Notes: a model not told the origin generated them from the sequence alone. A DNA stretch of 64,000 nt from Kribbella pratensis (GCF_004366075.1 NZ_SODU01000003.1:62001-126000), one strand, 5' to 3'; positions 41,389-49,774 are shown, counted from the first letter of the stretch. A program made the numbers and translations.

Positions 41389-42075
41389 TCAGGTAAACGA
41401 AGCGACGAAGTAGCCGACGCCGTACGGCGCTGCTTCGTAGGTCAGGTCGCCGGACAGCGACGTACCTTCGAGGGCTCCGGCAAGCACCTGCCACGGCGCG
41501 CGTCCGGCTGCTTGCAGCTCGGCGACGAGATCGGGATCCAGGGCCTTGAGTACGTCGAGATCTCTGTGGTGCAAGGCGTTTGCGACGGTTGCGTCGAAGA
41601 TCTCCGCGCGCGGATGGAGGTGTACCGGGGAGTGCTCGCTGCGGCGGGCCGAGCCGTCGCCCATCACCAGCAGACCGACACGATCGTTGCCGTCAGCAAT
41701 CTCACGGCCGAGCTGTACGCACATCTCAGGCACCGTATCGGCCGGGACCGCACGATAGGTGCGCGGCAGCTGCGCGGCCTTCGTCTGCTCGAGCAGCCAT
41801 CCGCCGATCGCCAGCGACAACGGGAGGACAGGCGGGCCCGAACCGAACCGCACACTGGGCGCACCGTAGGCGCCGAACGAGCCGCCGGCCGAAGCGTCAA
41901 ACGTGCGCGGGTCCGTGCCGGCCCCGATCAGCAGGATGTGGTCTGCGGTGGCGAGTGATTCGACAGCTGCCAGGCACGCCGCGCGCAGGTCGTCGAGCTC
42001 GGGTGCTGCGCCGGACGCGACCTCGGGCACGAGGAGCGGCGGATGCGGGCAGACCGTAGCAGCGACGACAGGCAC
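41389..42075 (-). CDS. Class III extradiol dioxygenase subunit B-like protein
   Basis: A 228-residue protein of the LigB/MEMO superfamily. Two regions match its metal-ligand pattern: VCPHPPLLVPE near the N-terminus and the central LLVMGDGSARRSEHSP. Similar actinobacterial genes are of unknown substrate, and MEMO proteins often lack dioxygenase activity. It follows the RibD_C gene by three bases, so it is the last of the folP operon. Confidence 0.75.
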   Translation of the reverse strand: MPVVAATVCPHPPLLVPEVASGAAPELDDLRAACLAAVESLATADHILLIGAGTDPRTFDASAGGSFGAYGAPSVRFGSGPPVLPLSLAIGGWLLEQTKAAQLPRTYRAVPADTVPEMCVQLGREIADGNDRVGLLVMGDGSARRSEHSPVHLHPRAEIFDATVANALHHRDLDVLKALDPDLVAELQAAGRAPWQVLAGALEGTSLSGDLTYEAAPYGVGYFVASFT

Positions 42076-42078
42076 GAC

Positions 42079-42804
42079 TCAGGCCTCCCGGACGTAGCGG
42101 AAGAAGAAGTAGTCGTCCTCCGCGGACAGCGCCGTCTCGAGCTTCATCCGCCGGGTGAGAGTCGATGGGGCACCGGCGATGATCCGGCTGGATCCAGGTC
42201 CCGCCAACAGCGGTGCCAGCGCGAGGCAGAGCTCGTCGACCAGATCGGCCGCGGTCAACGCACCGAGGAGATGCGGTCCGCCCTCGGACAGGACCTGCGT
42301 CATACCGCGCCCGGCGAACTCGTCCACGACCGCCTTGAGGTCGACTTCGGCCTCCCCCAGTACGAGCACCTCGGCAACCTCCGCGAGCGCTTCCCGGCGG
42401 TCCTCCGGTGAGCTCGCATGCGTGACGACGATCGGCTGTACGGCGGACTTGAACACCGGATTCACCGGACTCAGCTCGAGCCGCGACGACACGATCGCGA
42501 GCGTCGGATTCTCGGCGATCCCGGTCGCCGTACGCCATTCGCGTGCCTTCGCGGACAGCTTGAGCGGGTTGTAGCCCTCGTCGCGAATCGTCCCCGCGCC
42601 GACCAGGACGACGTCCGCCAACCGCCGGAGCATGCTGAAAACCCGGCTGTCGGAGTCGCTCGACAGCGCCTTCGACTGGCCGTCGATCTCGACCGCGCCG
42701 TCCAGGCTGCTCACGAAGTTGGCGCGTAGGTGCGGCACCGCTCGGTCGGCGACCTCGTAGGCCGTGATCAGTTCCTCGTCACTCAGCTCGTCCACGCGGC
42801 GCAT
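42079..42804 (-). CDS. RibD C-terminal-like reductase (pyrimidine reductase family)
   Basis: A 241-residue NADPH-binding reductase domain without a deaminase half. Family segments are RANFVSSLDGAVEIDGQSKA, VVLVGAGTIRDEGYNP, VLSEGGPHLLGAL and DDYFFFRYV. Such proteins reduce pyrimidine- or pterin-like substrates; here the gene overlaps folP by one base, which suggests a pterin or folate link, but the full RibD at 4113 already serves riboflavin. Confidence 0.85.
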   Translation of the reverse strand: MRRVDELSDEELITAYEVADRAVPHLRANFVSSLDGAVEIDGQSKALSSDSDSRVFSMLRRLADVVLVGAGTIRDEGYNPLKLSAKAREWRTATGIAENPTLAIVSSRLELSPVNPVFKSAVQPIVVTHASSPEDRREALAEVAEVLVLGEAEVDLKAVVDEFAGRGMTQVLSEGGPHLLGALTAADLVDELCLALAPLLAGPGSSRIIAGAPSTLTRRMKLETALSAEDDYFFFRYVREA

Positions 42805-43682
42805 CAGGCCAGGCTCCTTCGGGTTCCAGCGGGCTGCGCGGTTCCACGCAGTACGGCGATGAAGTCAAGGGCTTGCCGCGCGGCCGGTACGTCGTGCACG
42901 CGGAAGACGCGGGCGCCCAACCAGGCCGAGACACTGAGCGCCGCGAGGGTGCCGTTGCCGCGCTGCCCGGGCGGCAGGTCGAGGGTCTCGCCGATGAAAT
43001 CCTTGTTCGACACCGCGACCAGGACCGGCCAACCGGTGGCGGCGAGTTCGTCGAGGCGGCGGGTCAGCTCGAGCGACTGCAGCGTGTTCTTGCCGAAGTC
43101 GTGCGTCGGGTCGATCAGGATGCCGTCCGGACGGACGCCGGCGGCGAGCGCGCGGTCCGCGAGGGCGGTGGTCGTCCGGATCACGTCCGCGACCACGTCG
43201 TCGTACGCCATCCGGTGCGGATCGGTGCGCGGCGAGAGGCCGCCGACGTGACTGCAGACCAACCCGGTGCCGGACTCGGCGGCGGCGTTCACCAGGTCGG
43301 GATCGGCACCGGCCCAGGTGTCGTTGATCAGATCGGCGCCGGCCTGCGCGACCTGCCGGGCGACACCGCTGCGGTACGTGTCCACGCTGATGACCAGGTC
43401 CGGGTGCCGGGCGCGGATCGCGGCCACGAAGTCCACGGTCCGGCGGAGCTCCTCGGTCTCGCTGACCGGTTCGCCGTACCCGGCCTTCACGCCGCCGATG
43501 TCGACCAGGTCGGCACCCTCGGCGACGGCCTTGTCGATGGCCGCGAACGCCGCGTCGGTCGCGTACGTCGCCCCGCGGTCGAAGAACGAGTCCGGCGTCC
43601 GGTTGACGATCGCCATCACCGCGAACTCGCCGGGCCCGAACGACCGGCTGCCCAGGCGCAGCACTCCGTCACTCGTGGTCAC
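42804..43682 (-). CDS. Dihydropteroate-synthase-like protein, FolP2 type
   Basis: A 292-residue TIM barrel of the DHPS family. MAIVNRTPDSFFDRG and SVDTYRSGVARQVAQAGADL are conserved, as are the late DPTHDFGKN and VSNKDFIGE. However, the loop normally reading GGESTRPG is GGVKAGYG, the form of mycobacterial FolP2, which lacks detectable DHPS activity. So a role in folate is possible but unproven. The GTG at 43682 overlaps nothing upstream; the stop overlaps the next gene by one base. Confidence 0.85.
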   Translation of the reverse strand: MTTSDGVLRLGSRSFGPGEFAVMAIVNRTPDSFFDRGATYATDAAFAAIDKAVAEGADLVDIGGVKAGYGEPVSETEELRRTVDFVAAIRARHPDLVISVDTYRSGVARQVAQAGADLINDTWAGADPDLVNAAAESGTGLVCSHVGGLSPRTDPHRMAYDDVVADVIRTTTALADRALAAGVRPDGILIDPTHDFGKNTLQSLELTRRLDELAATGWPVLVAVSNKDFIGETLDLPPGQRGNGTLAALSVSAWLGARVFRVHDVPAARQALDFIAVLRGTAQPAGTRRSLA

Positions 43683-43700
43683 GCGACCGACTGTACGGGG

Positions 43701-43802
43701 CGGACCTGCGGCACTCACCAACCCCCGCGCCGACGGCACTGCCGCCCCGTCCCGAGCGGGCGCGCCGCCAGGTTCCGCGAGTTGGTGAGTGCCGCAGGTC
43801 CG
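43701..43802. repeat. Inverted-repeat element, about 102 bp (family 2, copy 1)
   Basis: Perfect 22-bp terminal inverted repeats, outer part CGGACCTGCGGCACTCACCA (43701-43720) and its complement ending at 43802, flank a 58-bp GC-rich core. It lies in the divergent gap between folP2 and fucD-like genes. A second copy with diverged core is at 49624-49726. No transposase is encoded. Confidence 0.88.
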
Positions 43803-43827
43803 GGGCAATCTATCGCGGGAGCCCCAT

Positions 43828-43839
43828 ATCCTATAGGAT
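43828..43839. promoter_or_regulatory. Perfect 12-bp palindrome, FadR/GntR-type operator
   Basis: ATCCTATAGGAT is a perfect palindrome 42 bp before the fuconate-dehydratase ATG. FadR-subfamily GntR regulators of sugar-acid operons often bind such sites. No GntR gene adjoins the operon; the window's only one lies at 60354-61025. Confidence 0.65.
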
Positions 43840-43880
43840 TCGTCCCGACAGACCGCCCACCGCAGCAGATCGGGTCCTCG

Positions 43881-45197
43881 ATGCCACGATTCACCGAGTT
43901 CGAGACGTACGACGTCCGCTTCCCCACGTCGCTGGACCTGGACGGCTCCGACGCGATGAACACCGACCCGGACTACTCCGCGGCGTACGTGATCCTGCGG
44001 ACCGACGCCGGCGACGGGCTCGAGGGGCACGGGTTCGCGTTCACGATCGGTCGCGGCAACGACATCCAGACGACCGCGATCGAGGCGCTCCGCGACCACG
44101 TCCTCGGGCTCGACCTGGACGCCACGCTGAACGACCTCGGCGGGTTCTGGAAGTCGCTCGTGCACGACTCGCAGCTGCGCTGGCTGGGCCCCGAGAAGGG
44201 CGTCATGCACATGGCGATCGGCGCGGTCGTCAACGCGGTGTGGGACCTGGCCGCCAAGCGTGCCGGCGTACCGCTGTGGAAGCTGCTGTCCGACCTGACC
44301 CCCGAGCAGATCGTCGACCTGGTCGACTTCCGGTACCTGACCGACGCGCTGACGCGGGACGAGGCGCTCGACATCCTGCGCAAGGCCGAGGCCGGTCGCG
44401 CCGAGCGGGAGGCGGTCCTGCGGGAGCGCGGCTACCCGGCGTACACGACGACCCCCGGCTGGCTCGGGTACGACGACGCGAAGCTGGTCCGGCTCTGCCA
44501 CGAGGCGATCGCCGAGGGGTTCACGCAGATCAAGCTCAAGGTCGGCGCGAACCTGGACGACGACATCCGCCGGATGCGGCTGGCCCGCGAGGCGGTCGGC
44601 CCGGACATCCGGATCGCGGTCGACGCGAACCAGCGCTGGGACGTCGCCGAGGCGATCACCTGGATCGAGGCCCTGAAGCCGTACGACGTCTGGTGGGTGG
44701 AGGAACCGACCAGCCCGGACGACATCCTCGGGCACGCCGCGATCGCGAAGGCGATCGCGCCGATCAAGGTCGCGACCGGTGAGCACGTGCAGAACCGGAT
44801 CGTGTTCAAGCAGCTGCTCCAGGCCGAGGCGCTGTCGGTCCTGCAGCTCGACTCGGCGCGGGTCGCGGGCGTCAACGAGAACATCGCGATCCTGCTGCTG
44901 GCGGCGAAATTCGGCGTACCGGTGTGCCCGCACGCGGGTGGGGTAGGACTGTGTGAGCTGGTCCAGCACCTGTCGATGTTCGACTACGTCGCGGTGAGCG
45001 GTTCGCTGGACGACCGGGTGATCGAGTTCGTGGACCACCTGCACGAGCACTTCCTGGACGCGGTGGTGATCCGGGACGGGCACTACGTGGCACCGGTACG
45101 GCCCGGGTTCGGCGCCGAGATGGACGCGGAGACGCTGACCGACTTCCGGTTCCCGGGTGGCAAGATCTGGACAGACCTGGCAGAGGAGAAGAAGTGA
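43881..45197 (+). CDS. L-fuconate dehydratase (enolase superfamily)
   Basis: Dehydrates L-fuconate to 2-keto-3-deoxy-L-fuconate. The 438-residue protein matches the FucD/ENOSF1 branch: TPEQIVDLVDFRYLTDAL, PAYTTTPGWLGYDDAKLVRL, the base Lys in QIKLKVG, metal ligands in VDANQRW and WWVEEPTSPDD, and CPHAGGVGLCELVQHLSMFD. All catalytic positions I can check are present. First gene of a three-gene operon with overlapping stops and starts. Confidence 0.93.
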   Translation: MPRFTEFETYDVRFPTSLDLDGSDAMNTDPDYSAAYVILRTDAGDGLEGHGFAFTIGRGNDIQTTAIEALRDHVLGLDLDATLNDLGGFWKSLVHDSQLRWLGPEKGVMHMAIGAVVNAVWDLAAKRAGVPLWKLLSDLTPEQIVDLVDFRYLTDALTRDEALDILRKAEAGRAEREAVLRERGYPAYTTTPGWLGYDDAKLVRLCHEAIAEGFTQIKLKVGANLDDDIRRMRLAREAVGPDIRIAVDANQRWDVAEAITWIEALKPYDVWWVEEPTSPDDILGHAAIAKAIAPIKVATGEHVQNRIVFKQLLQAEALSVLQLDSARVAGVNENIAILLLAAKFGVPVCPHAGGVGLCELVQHLSMFDYVAVSGSLDDRVIEFVDHLHEHFLDAVVIRDGHYVAPVRPGFGAEMDAETLTDFRFPGGKIWTDLAEEKK

Positions 45198-45943
45198 CGG
45201 ATTTCGCCGGCCTGCGGGCCGTGGTGACCGGTGGTGCTTCGGGGATCGGCCTCGCGGCGGCGCAGCTGCTCGCGGCGCGCGGCGCCCAGGTGGTCGTGTT
45301 CGACCTGAAGCCTGAGGTCGACGCGCCGCTGACCGCGATCGCCGCGGACGTCAGCGACGACGGCTCGGTGCGGGACGCGGTCGCCGCGGCCGCGCTGCAG
45401 CTCGGTGGGATCGACGTCGTGGTGAACAACGCCGGCATCGGCGCGCAGGGCAACGTGACCGCGAACGACGACGCCGAATGGCACCGCGTGCTGGACGTGA
45501 ACGTGGTCGGGATCGCGCGCGTGACCCGGGCCGCGCTGCCGCACCTGCGGAAGTCGGAGGCGGCCGCGATCGTCAACACCTGCTCGATCGCCGCGACCGC
45601 CGGCCTGCCGAACCGGGCGCTGTACTCGGCCAGCAAGGGCGCCGTCCTGGCGCTGACGATGGCGATGGCCGCGGACCACGTACGCGAAGGGATCCGGGTG
45701 AACTGCGTGAACCCGGGTACGGCGGACACGCCGTGGGTCGGACGTCTGCTCGACGTCGCGGCGGACCCGGCCGCGGAGCGTGCGGCCCTCGAGGCGCGCC
45801 AGCCGATGGGCCGCCTGGTGTCGGCCGACGAGGTCGCCCAGGCGATCGCATACCTGGCCAGCCCGCTGTCCGGATCCACCACGGGTACGGCGCTGGCCGT
45901 CGACGGCGGGATGCAGAACCTGCGGATTCCGGCGACCCGCTGA
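45194..45943 (+). CDS. SDR-family dehydrogenase, probable 2-keto-3-deoxy-L-fuconate dehydrogenase
   Basis: A 249-residue classical SDR. The nucleotide motif is VTGGASGIGLAAAQ at residues about 12-25, NNAG is present, and the catalytic Ser-Tyr-Lys lie in NTCSIAATAGLPNRALYSAS with K following. In the oxidative L-fucose route an SDR oxidises 2-keto-3-deoxy-L-fuconate at C4, and its place between FucD and an L-fucose-type dehydrogenase supports that step. Overlaps fucD by four bases. Confidence 0.85.
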   Translation: MTDFAGLRAVVTGGASGIGLAAAQLLAARGAQVVVFDLKPEVDAPLTAIAADVSDDGSVRDAVAAAALQLGGIDVVVNNAGIGAQGNVTANDDAEWHRVLDVNVVGIARVTRAALPHLRKSEAAAIVNTCSIAATAGLPNRALYSASKGAVLALTMAMAADHVREGIRVNCVNPGTADTPWVGRLLDVAADPAAERAALEARQPMGRLVSADEVAQAIAYLASPLSGSTTGTALAVDGGMQNLRIPATR

Positions 45944-46905
45944 TGAGGATCTTTCCGGAGGGTCAGCGCGTCGGGCTCGGCAGTGCGCCGCTGGGCAACC
46001 TGCTCGGTGAGGTGCACGAGGCCGACGCCGCCGCGGCCGTGAACGCCGCGTGGGACGACGGGTGGCGGTACTTCGACACCGCCCCGCACTACGGACTCGG
46101 GCTGGCCGAGGAACGACTCGGCAGGGCACTGCGGGACAAGCCGCGGGACTCCTACGTCCTGTCGAGCAAGGTCGGCCGGATCATCTACGAGGCCTCTGAC
46201 GCCGCGACCGACGACGAGGGCTTCGAGGTCAGTACGACGCGCCGGCGGCGGTGGGACTTCTCGCGGGACGGCGTACTGCGGAGCATCGAGGACTCGCTGC
46301 GGCGGATCGGGACCGATCGGCTGGACGTCGTGTTCGTGCACGACCCGGACGATCACTTCGAGGAGGCGGTCGCGACCGCGTTCCCGACGCTGATCGAGCT
46401 GCGCGAGCAGGGCGTGATCGGCGCGATCGGGTCCGGGATGAACCAGTCGGCGATGCTGACCCGGTTCGTGCGGGAGGTCGACATCGACGTGATCATGCTG
46501 GCCGGCCGGTACACGTTGATCGATCCGGACGGTCTGGACGACGTACTGCCGGCCTGCCTGGAGAACGACGTGCAGGTCGTTGCCGTGGGCATCTTCAACT
46601 CCGGGCTGATGTCGCAGCCGCGGCCCGCGGCCGGGACCACGTTCAACTACGAGCCGGCTGCGCAGACGCTGATCGACAAGGCCAACAAGCTCGCGGACGT
46701 GTGCGAGTCGCACGGCACCACGCTTCCGGCGGCGGCCATCGCGTTTCCGTTGGCACACCCGGCGGTCGCTGGGATCGCCGTTGGCTGCCGCACGGCGGAA
46801 GAGGTCCACACCAACGCGACGCTCGCTCGCACCGAGATCCCGACAGCCCTCTGGTCGGACCTCAAGTCGGCCGGCCTCCTGCGCGAGGACGCGCCTACTC
46901 CGTAG
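45943..46905 (+). CDS. Aldo/keto reductase, probable L-fucose (D-threo-aldose) 1-dehydrogenase
   Basis: A 320-residue AKR. The catalytic tetrad is recognisable: Asp and Tyr in YFDTAPHYGLGLAEERLG, Lys in VLSSKVGR and His in VFVHDPDDH. Family members oxidise L-fucose or related aldoses to lactones. The ATG overlaps the SDR stop by one base. A lactonase, a final hydrolase and a transporter for this route are not in the window. Confidence 0.85.
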   Translation: MRIFPEGQRVGLGSAPLGNLLGEVHEADAAAAVNAAWDDGWRYFDTAPHYGLGLAEERLGRALRDKPRDSYVLSSKVGRIIYEASDAATDDEGFEVSTTRRRRWDFSRDGVLRSIEDSLRRIGTDRLDVVFVHDPDDHFEEAVATAFPTLIELREQGVIGAIGSGMNQSAMLTRFVREVDIDVIMLAGRYTLIDPDGLDDVLPACLENDVQVVAVGIFNSGLMSQPRPAAGTTFNYEPAAQTLIDKANKLADVCESHGTTLPAAAIAFPLAHPAVAGIAVGCRTAEEVHTNATLARTEIPTALWSDLKSAGLLREDAPTP

Positions 46906-46909
46906 GCGC
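46891..46909 (+). terminator. Short terminator hairpin overlapping the aldo/keto reductase stop
   Basis: GCGCCTA (46891-46897) pairs with TAGGCGC (46903-46909) across the loop CTCCG. The TAG stop codon is the first three bases of the right arm. Confidence 0.5.
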
Positions 46910-46924
46910 AGAGCAAGCGAGGGG

Positions 46925-46988
46925 ACGGCGGGCGGTCCGCGTCCTCCTCTCCCCGCACGGCGAGCGGTCCGTGTCCTCTCCTCCCCGC
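46925..46988. repeat. Tandem duplication of a 32-bp unit
   Basis: Two adjacent 32-bp copies (46925-46956 and 46957-46988) differ at four positions. The shared parts are ACGGCG, GCGGTCCG and GTCCTC, with CTCCCCGC at the end. They lie in the convergent gap between the aldo/keto reductase and the PucR gene. Confidence 0.85.
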
Positions 46989-46999
46989 TTGGGGCGGGA

Positions 47000-48538
47000 C
47001 TATTCCGTGGGTGATGTGCGGGAGGCAAGGTGTAGGGCGAGGCGCTCGTCCGGGTTGGTGAGGTCGACGCCCAACAGGTGCTGGATCTTGCTGATGCGGG
47101 CAGCGGCGGTGTTGCGGTGGATGCCTAGTACTGCGGCTGTTTCGGCCAGGGACGACTCGGTATCCAGGTAGACGGCCAGCGTGGTGACCAAGTCACCAGG
47201 CTGGTCCTTGATCGGAGCCAGCAGTGCCTGCGCAGCCGGCTGGAACGTGTCTGTCCGGGTCCAGGCCAGGAGAAGTTGCGCCAGGCCCAGACGGTCAACG
47301 TGGAGGAATCGCCCCGTTTCGGCGCGTCCGCGCGCCAGACCGGCCGCATCGCCCGCCTCGGCCAGCGTCGTGGCGATTCCACTCGGCCCCGGTTGCACTC
47401 GCCCGACTCCGACGTACGCGTCCACTGTCTGCACCAGTCGGCGGTGCACGCGGCGGATCACGGCGGCCTGCTGCTGCACCTCGGTCGCGGTCGGTTCGCG
47501 GACGGCGGTGACCCACGCGGACCAGCCGTCGCCCTGCTCCACCACCACCGCCCGCAAGCCCTCGGCGTCGAACGCCTCCACGACATCGGTACGTCGACCA
47601 GCAACGTCCACTTGTCCCTCGGCGCCGATCCGGATGCCCGTATGCCAGCCGTCGAGTTGCCATCCGAGATCCACTGCGCGCCGGCGCGTCGCCTCGGACG
47701 GTTCGCCGTGCAGGAGTTCGCCGAGCAACGACGTACGTTGACGGGCGTCCCGCTCGAGCTCCAGCCGGCGCAACGCCAATCGCTCCCCCACCGCCGGTGC
47801 CACCACGCTGAGCACATCAGGTACGGCGGCAACCTCAGCCGGCACCACTCGAGGCAGCCGCGCCACCAGCCAGCACACTGGCCCGACACCGACCACAGCA
47901 ACCGCGATCAGCACCGCACCACTTGGCAGATCAACCCGGTACGGCGCCGCCCACGCCACTGGTACGCGCGGCAACGCACCCACCAACGCCGTACGCTCAT
48001 CAGCCTCCAACGGCTCACCGGCCAACGTGCCGCCGTCAGTACCGGCCAACGTGACAGGGCGTTCCAGGACGTCGGACGTTGTCCGCAGTACCGAGGTGAG
48101 GTCATCACTCGCGCGCCGCAACGCTGCGACGGCCCGCAGTACCAGCTCCGACCGCACCACCTCTGGCTCGGCTGTCACGCGTCGCAGGTACTCATGTGCT
48201 GCCAGCGGGTCCGAGCATCCCAGCACCGGCAGCTGCAACCGCTCTGCGAGCAACTGAGCGCCACGGCCCAACGGCTCCACACCAGCGAGCAGCAACGCGC
48301 CTGCTCCGGCAGCCGATGCCCTACTGATCAGAGCGTCGATCCGCCAGTCGGTGTGGTCATCCGCCAGCAGTACGACGAGCAACTGCCCGTCGAGCGACTC
48401 CGGGTGGGATGACACCTCCAACGACACCCGTGATCCCGTGAGCCGAGGACCATCGTCGACCGCGGCGCTGAGCACCACCACGTCGCTCCAGCCGGGTGAG
48501 CTGAGCATGGCCGCCAACGATGGCGCCAGGTCCCTCAT
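47000..48538 (-). CDS. PucR-family transcriptional regulator
   Basis: A 512-residue regulator. The C-terminal PucR/CdaR HTH is AVYLDTESSLAETAAVLGIH followed by RNTAAARISKIQHLLG; the N-terminal two thirds hold the PucR sensory and GAF-like parts. Relatives control purine, hydantoin or amino-acid-like catabolism. It is the last gene of the DUF917 operon, with its ATG overlapping the preceding stop by four bases, so it probably senses the pathway's substrate and regulates the operon. Confidence 0.9.
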   Translation of the reverse strand: MRDLAPSLAAMLSSPGWSDVVVLSAAVDDGPRLTGSRVSLEVSSHPESLDGQLLVVLLADDHTDWRIDALISRASAAGAGALLLAGVEPLGRGAQLLAERLQLPVLGCSDPLAAHEYLRRVTAEPEVVRSELVLRAVAALRRASDDLTSVLRTTSDVLERPVTLAGTDGGTLAGEPLEADERTALVGALPRVPVAWAAPYRVDLPSGAVLIAVAVVGVGPVCWLVARLPRVVPAEVAAVPDVLSVVAPAVGERLALRRLELERDARQRTSLLGELLHGEPSEATRRRAVDLGWQLDGWHTGIRIGAEGQVDVAGRRTDVVEAFDAEGLRAVVVEQGDGWSAWVTAVREPTATEVQQQAAVIRRVHRRLVQTVDAYVGVGRVQPGPSGIATTLAEAGDAAGLARGRAETGRFLHVDRLGLAQLLLAWTRTDTFQPAAQALLAPIKDQPGDLVTTLAVYLDTESSLAETAAVLGIHRNTAAARISKIQHLLGVDLTNPDERLALHLASRTSPTE

Positions 48539-49605
48539 GACGCTTCCAGCAGCTGCGGGGCGCAGGCCAGGCCGAAAGCTTGTGGGCCGACATGGGTAAT
48601 GCGGTCGGCGCGACGCCACCAGGCGGGACCGGGGAGGGCGAGGACCAGGATCTCGTCGCCGCTGCGGATGGCGTCCACGGCGATAGGCTGGAGGGTACGG
48701 CGGTCCAGGACGCAGAGCAGGTCCGGTGTGGTGGCCACGGGCGTGCCGTCGACCAGTGCGAGCAGGTACTCGTTCTCGGTCTCGATCCGGATGACTGCGC
48801 GGCTGCCGGCGTCGACAACGCAGACACTGCCGCGACCGAACGCTGCGCCGCCGTCTCCGATGAGGTGGCGGGCGACCTCCTCGACGCGACCGGTACCCAG
48901 CAATCGTCCGCCCAGGTCCTCGGCGACAACAGCCGGTGTGGCGCCGGGCTCGAGGGCGGCGTGGGCTCGGCCGAGGGCCAGCGCCCGGGTCAGGCTGCCC
49001 TGCACTGCGTCCGCCGCCGCAGCCTCCACCGGAGTAGGCGCGAGTGCCAGCACCGCCCACCCGCCGGTGTGCGCGACGAAGCTGCGCACTGCTCGTTCGA
49101 GACCCGCTGCGTCGACGTTGTCCACGACGATCACCTGACCGCTCGGTTCGCTCAGCGCACAAGGCGTCAGCGAGCGGCCGGCTACAGCCCACGAGAACTG
49201 GTCGAGCCGCGGCAGGGCCCGTCCCATCAGGTCCGCGTCGACTACCGGGAGGCCCAGATCGAGCGCGGCGATCAACGGTGTCAGCCCGTTGAGCCCGTCG
49301 GCCTCAAGCGACATCAGCCCGGTGACCTCGGTACCCGTCCAGCGGCTGACCGCCCGTACCGCCGCGTCGAACTCACCACCACCCGGGAGCTTCTCCATCA
49401 GCACACTGGTCGCTCCGACCACGCCGATCGGACTCACCGACACACCAGCCACGTCTGCGGCGTCCCGCAGTACCAACTCCCCCGCACCGAGCCGGCGACG
49501 CAGCATCCGGCCGAAAGCACCCGTGTCCCCGCCACCACCGGAGCCCAGCAGCGTAACCCCGACAACCAGCGCCCCCAGGTCCTGCTCCCGGATGACCGTA
49601 CCCAT
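48535..49605 (-). CDS. DUF917 family protein, divergent copy (a)
   Basis: A 356-residue DUF917 protein. LLGSGGGGDTGAFGRML, VGATSVLMEKLPGG and GLPVVDADLMGRALPRLDQF align with copies b and c, but the central motif E-(A/C)-G-G-(V/I)-N-S reads EADGLNG, so this copy may have lost or changed activity. Some DUF917 proteins have been renamed S-methyl-thiohydantoin desulfurases; I recall this and could not check it. It follows a repeat element and overlaps the PucR gene by four bases. Confidence 0.87.
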   Translation of the reverse strand: MGTVIREQDLGALVVGVTLLGSGGGGDTGAFGRMLRRRLGAGELVLRDAADVAGVSVSPIGVVGATSVLMEKLPGGGEFDAAVRAVSRWTGTEVTGLMSLEADGLNGLTPLIAALDLGLPVVDADLMGRALPRLDQFSWAVAGRSLTPCALSEPSGQVIVVDNVDAAGLERAVRSFVAHTGGWAVLALAPTPVEAAAADAVQGSLTRALALGRAHAALEPGATPAVVAEDLGGRLLGTGRVEEVARHLIGDGGAAFGRGSVCVVDAGSRAVIRIETENEYLLALVDGTPVATTPDLLCVLDRRTLQPIAVDAIRSGDEILVLALPGPAWWRRADRITHVGPQAFGLACAPQLLEAS

Positions 49606-49623
49606 AGGGGGATCCTGCCACCG

Positions 49624-49726
49624 CGGACCTGCAGCACTCAGTAAACGCGCCAAATCGGCAAGGTCGACCGCGTGTTGAGCGTGGCGGTCGCGCGAGAAGG
49701 GCGGTTGGTGAGTGCTGGGCGTCCGG
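49624..49726. repeat. Inverted-repeat element, about 103 bp (family 2, copy 2)
   Basis: Left end CGGACCTGCAGCACTCA (49624-49640) and right end GTTGGTGAGTGCTGGGCG (about 49704-49721) match the termini of the element at 43701-43802. The arms here have several mismatches, and the core contains its own inverted repeat CGACCGC/GCGGTCG. It splits DUF917 copy b from copy a inside the same-strand gene series. Confidence 0.82.
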
Positions 49727-49774
49727 GTGGAACCTCAGCCCGCCGTGGAGGGGTCAGCGCGGCGGGCCGAGGGC

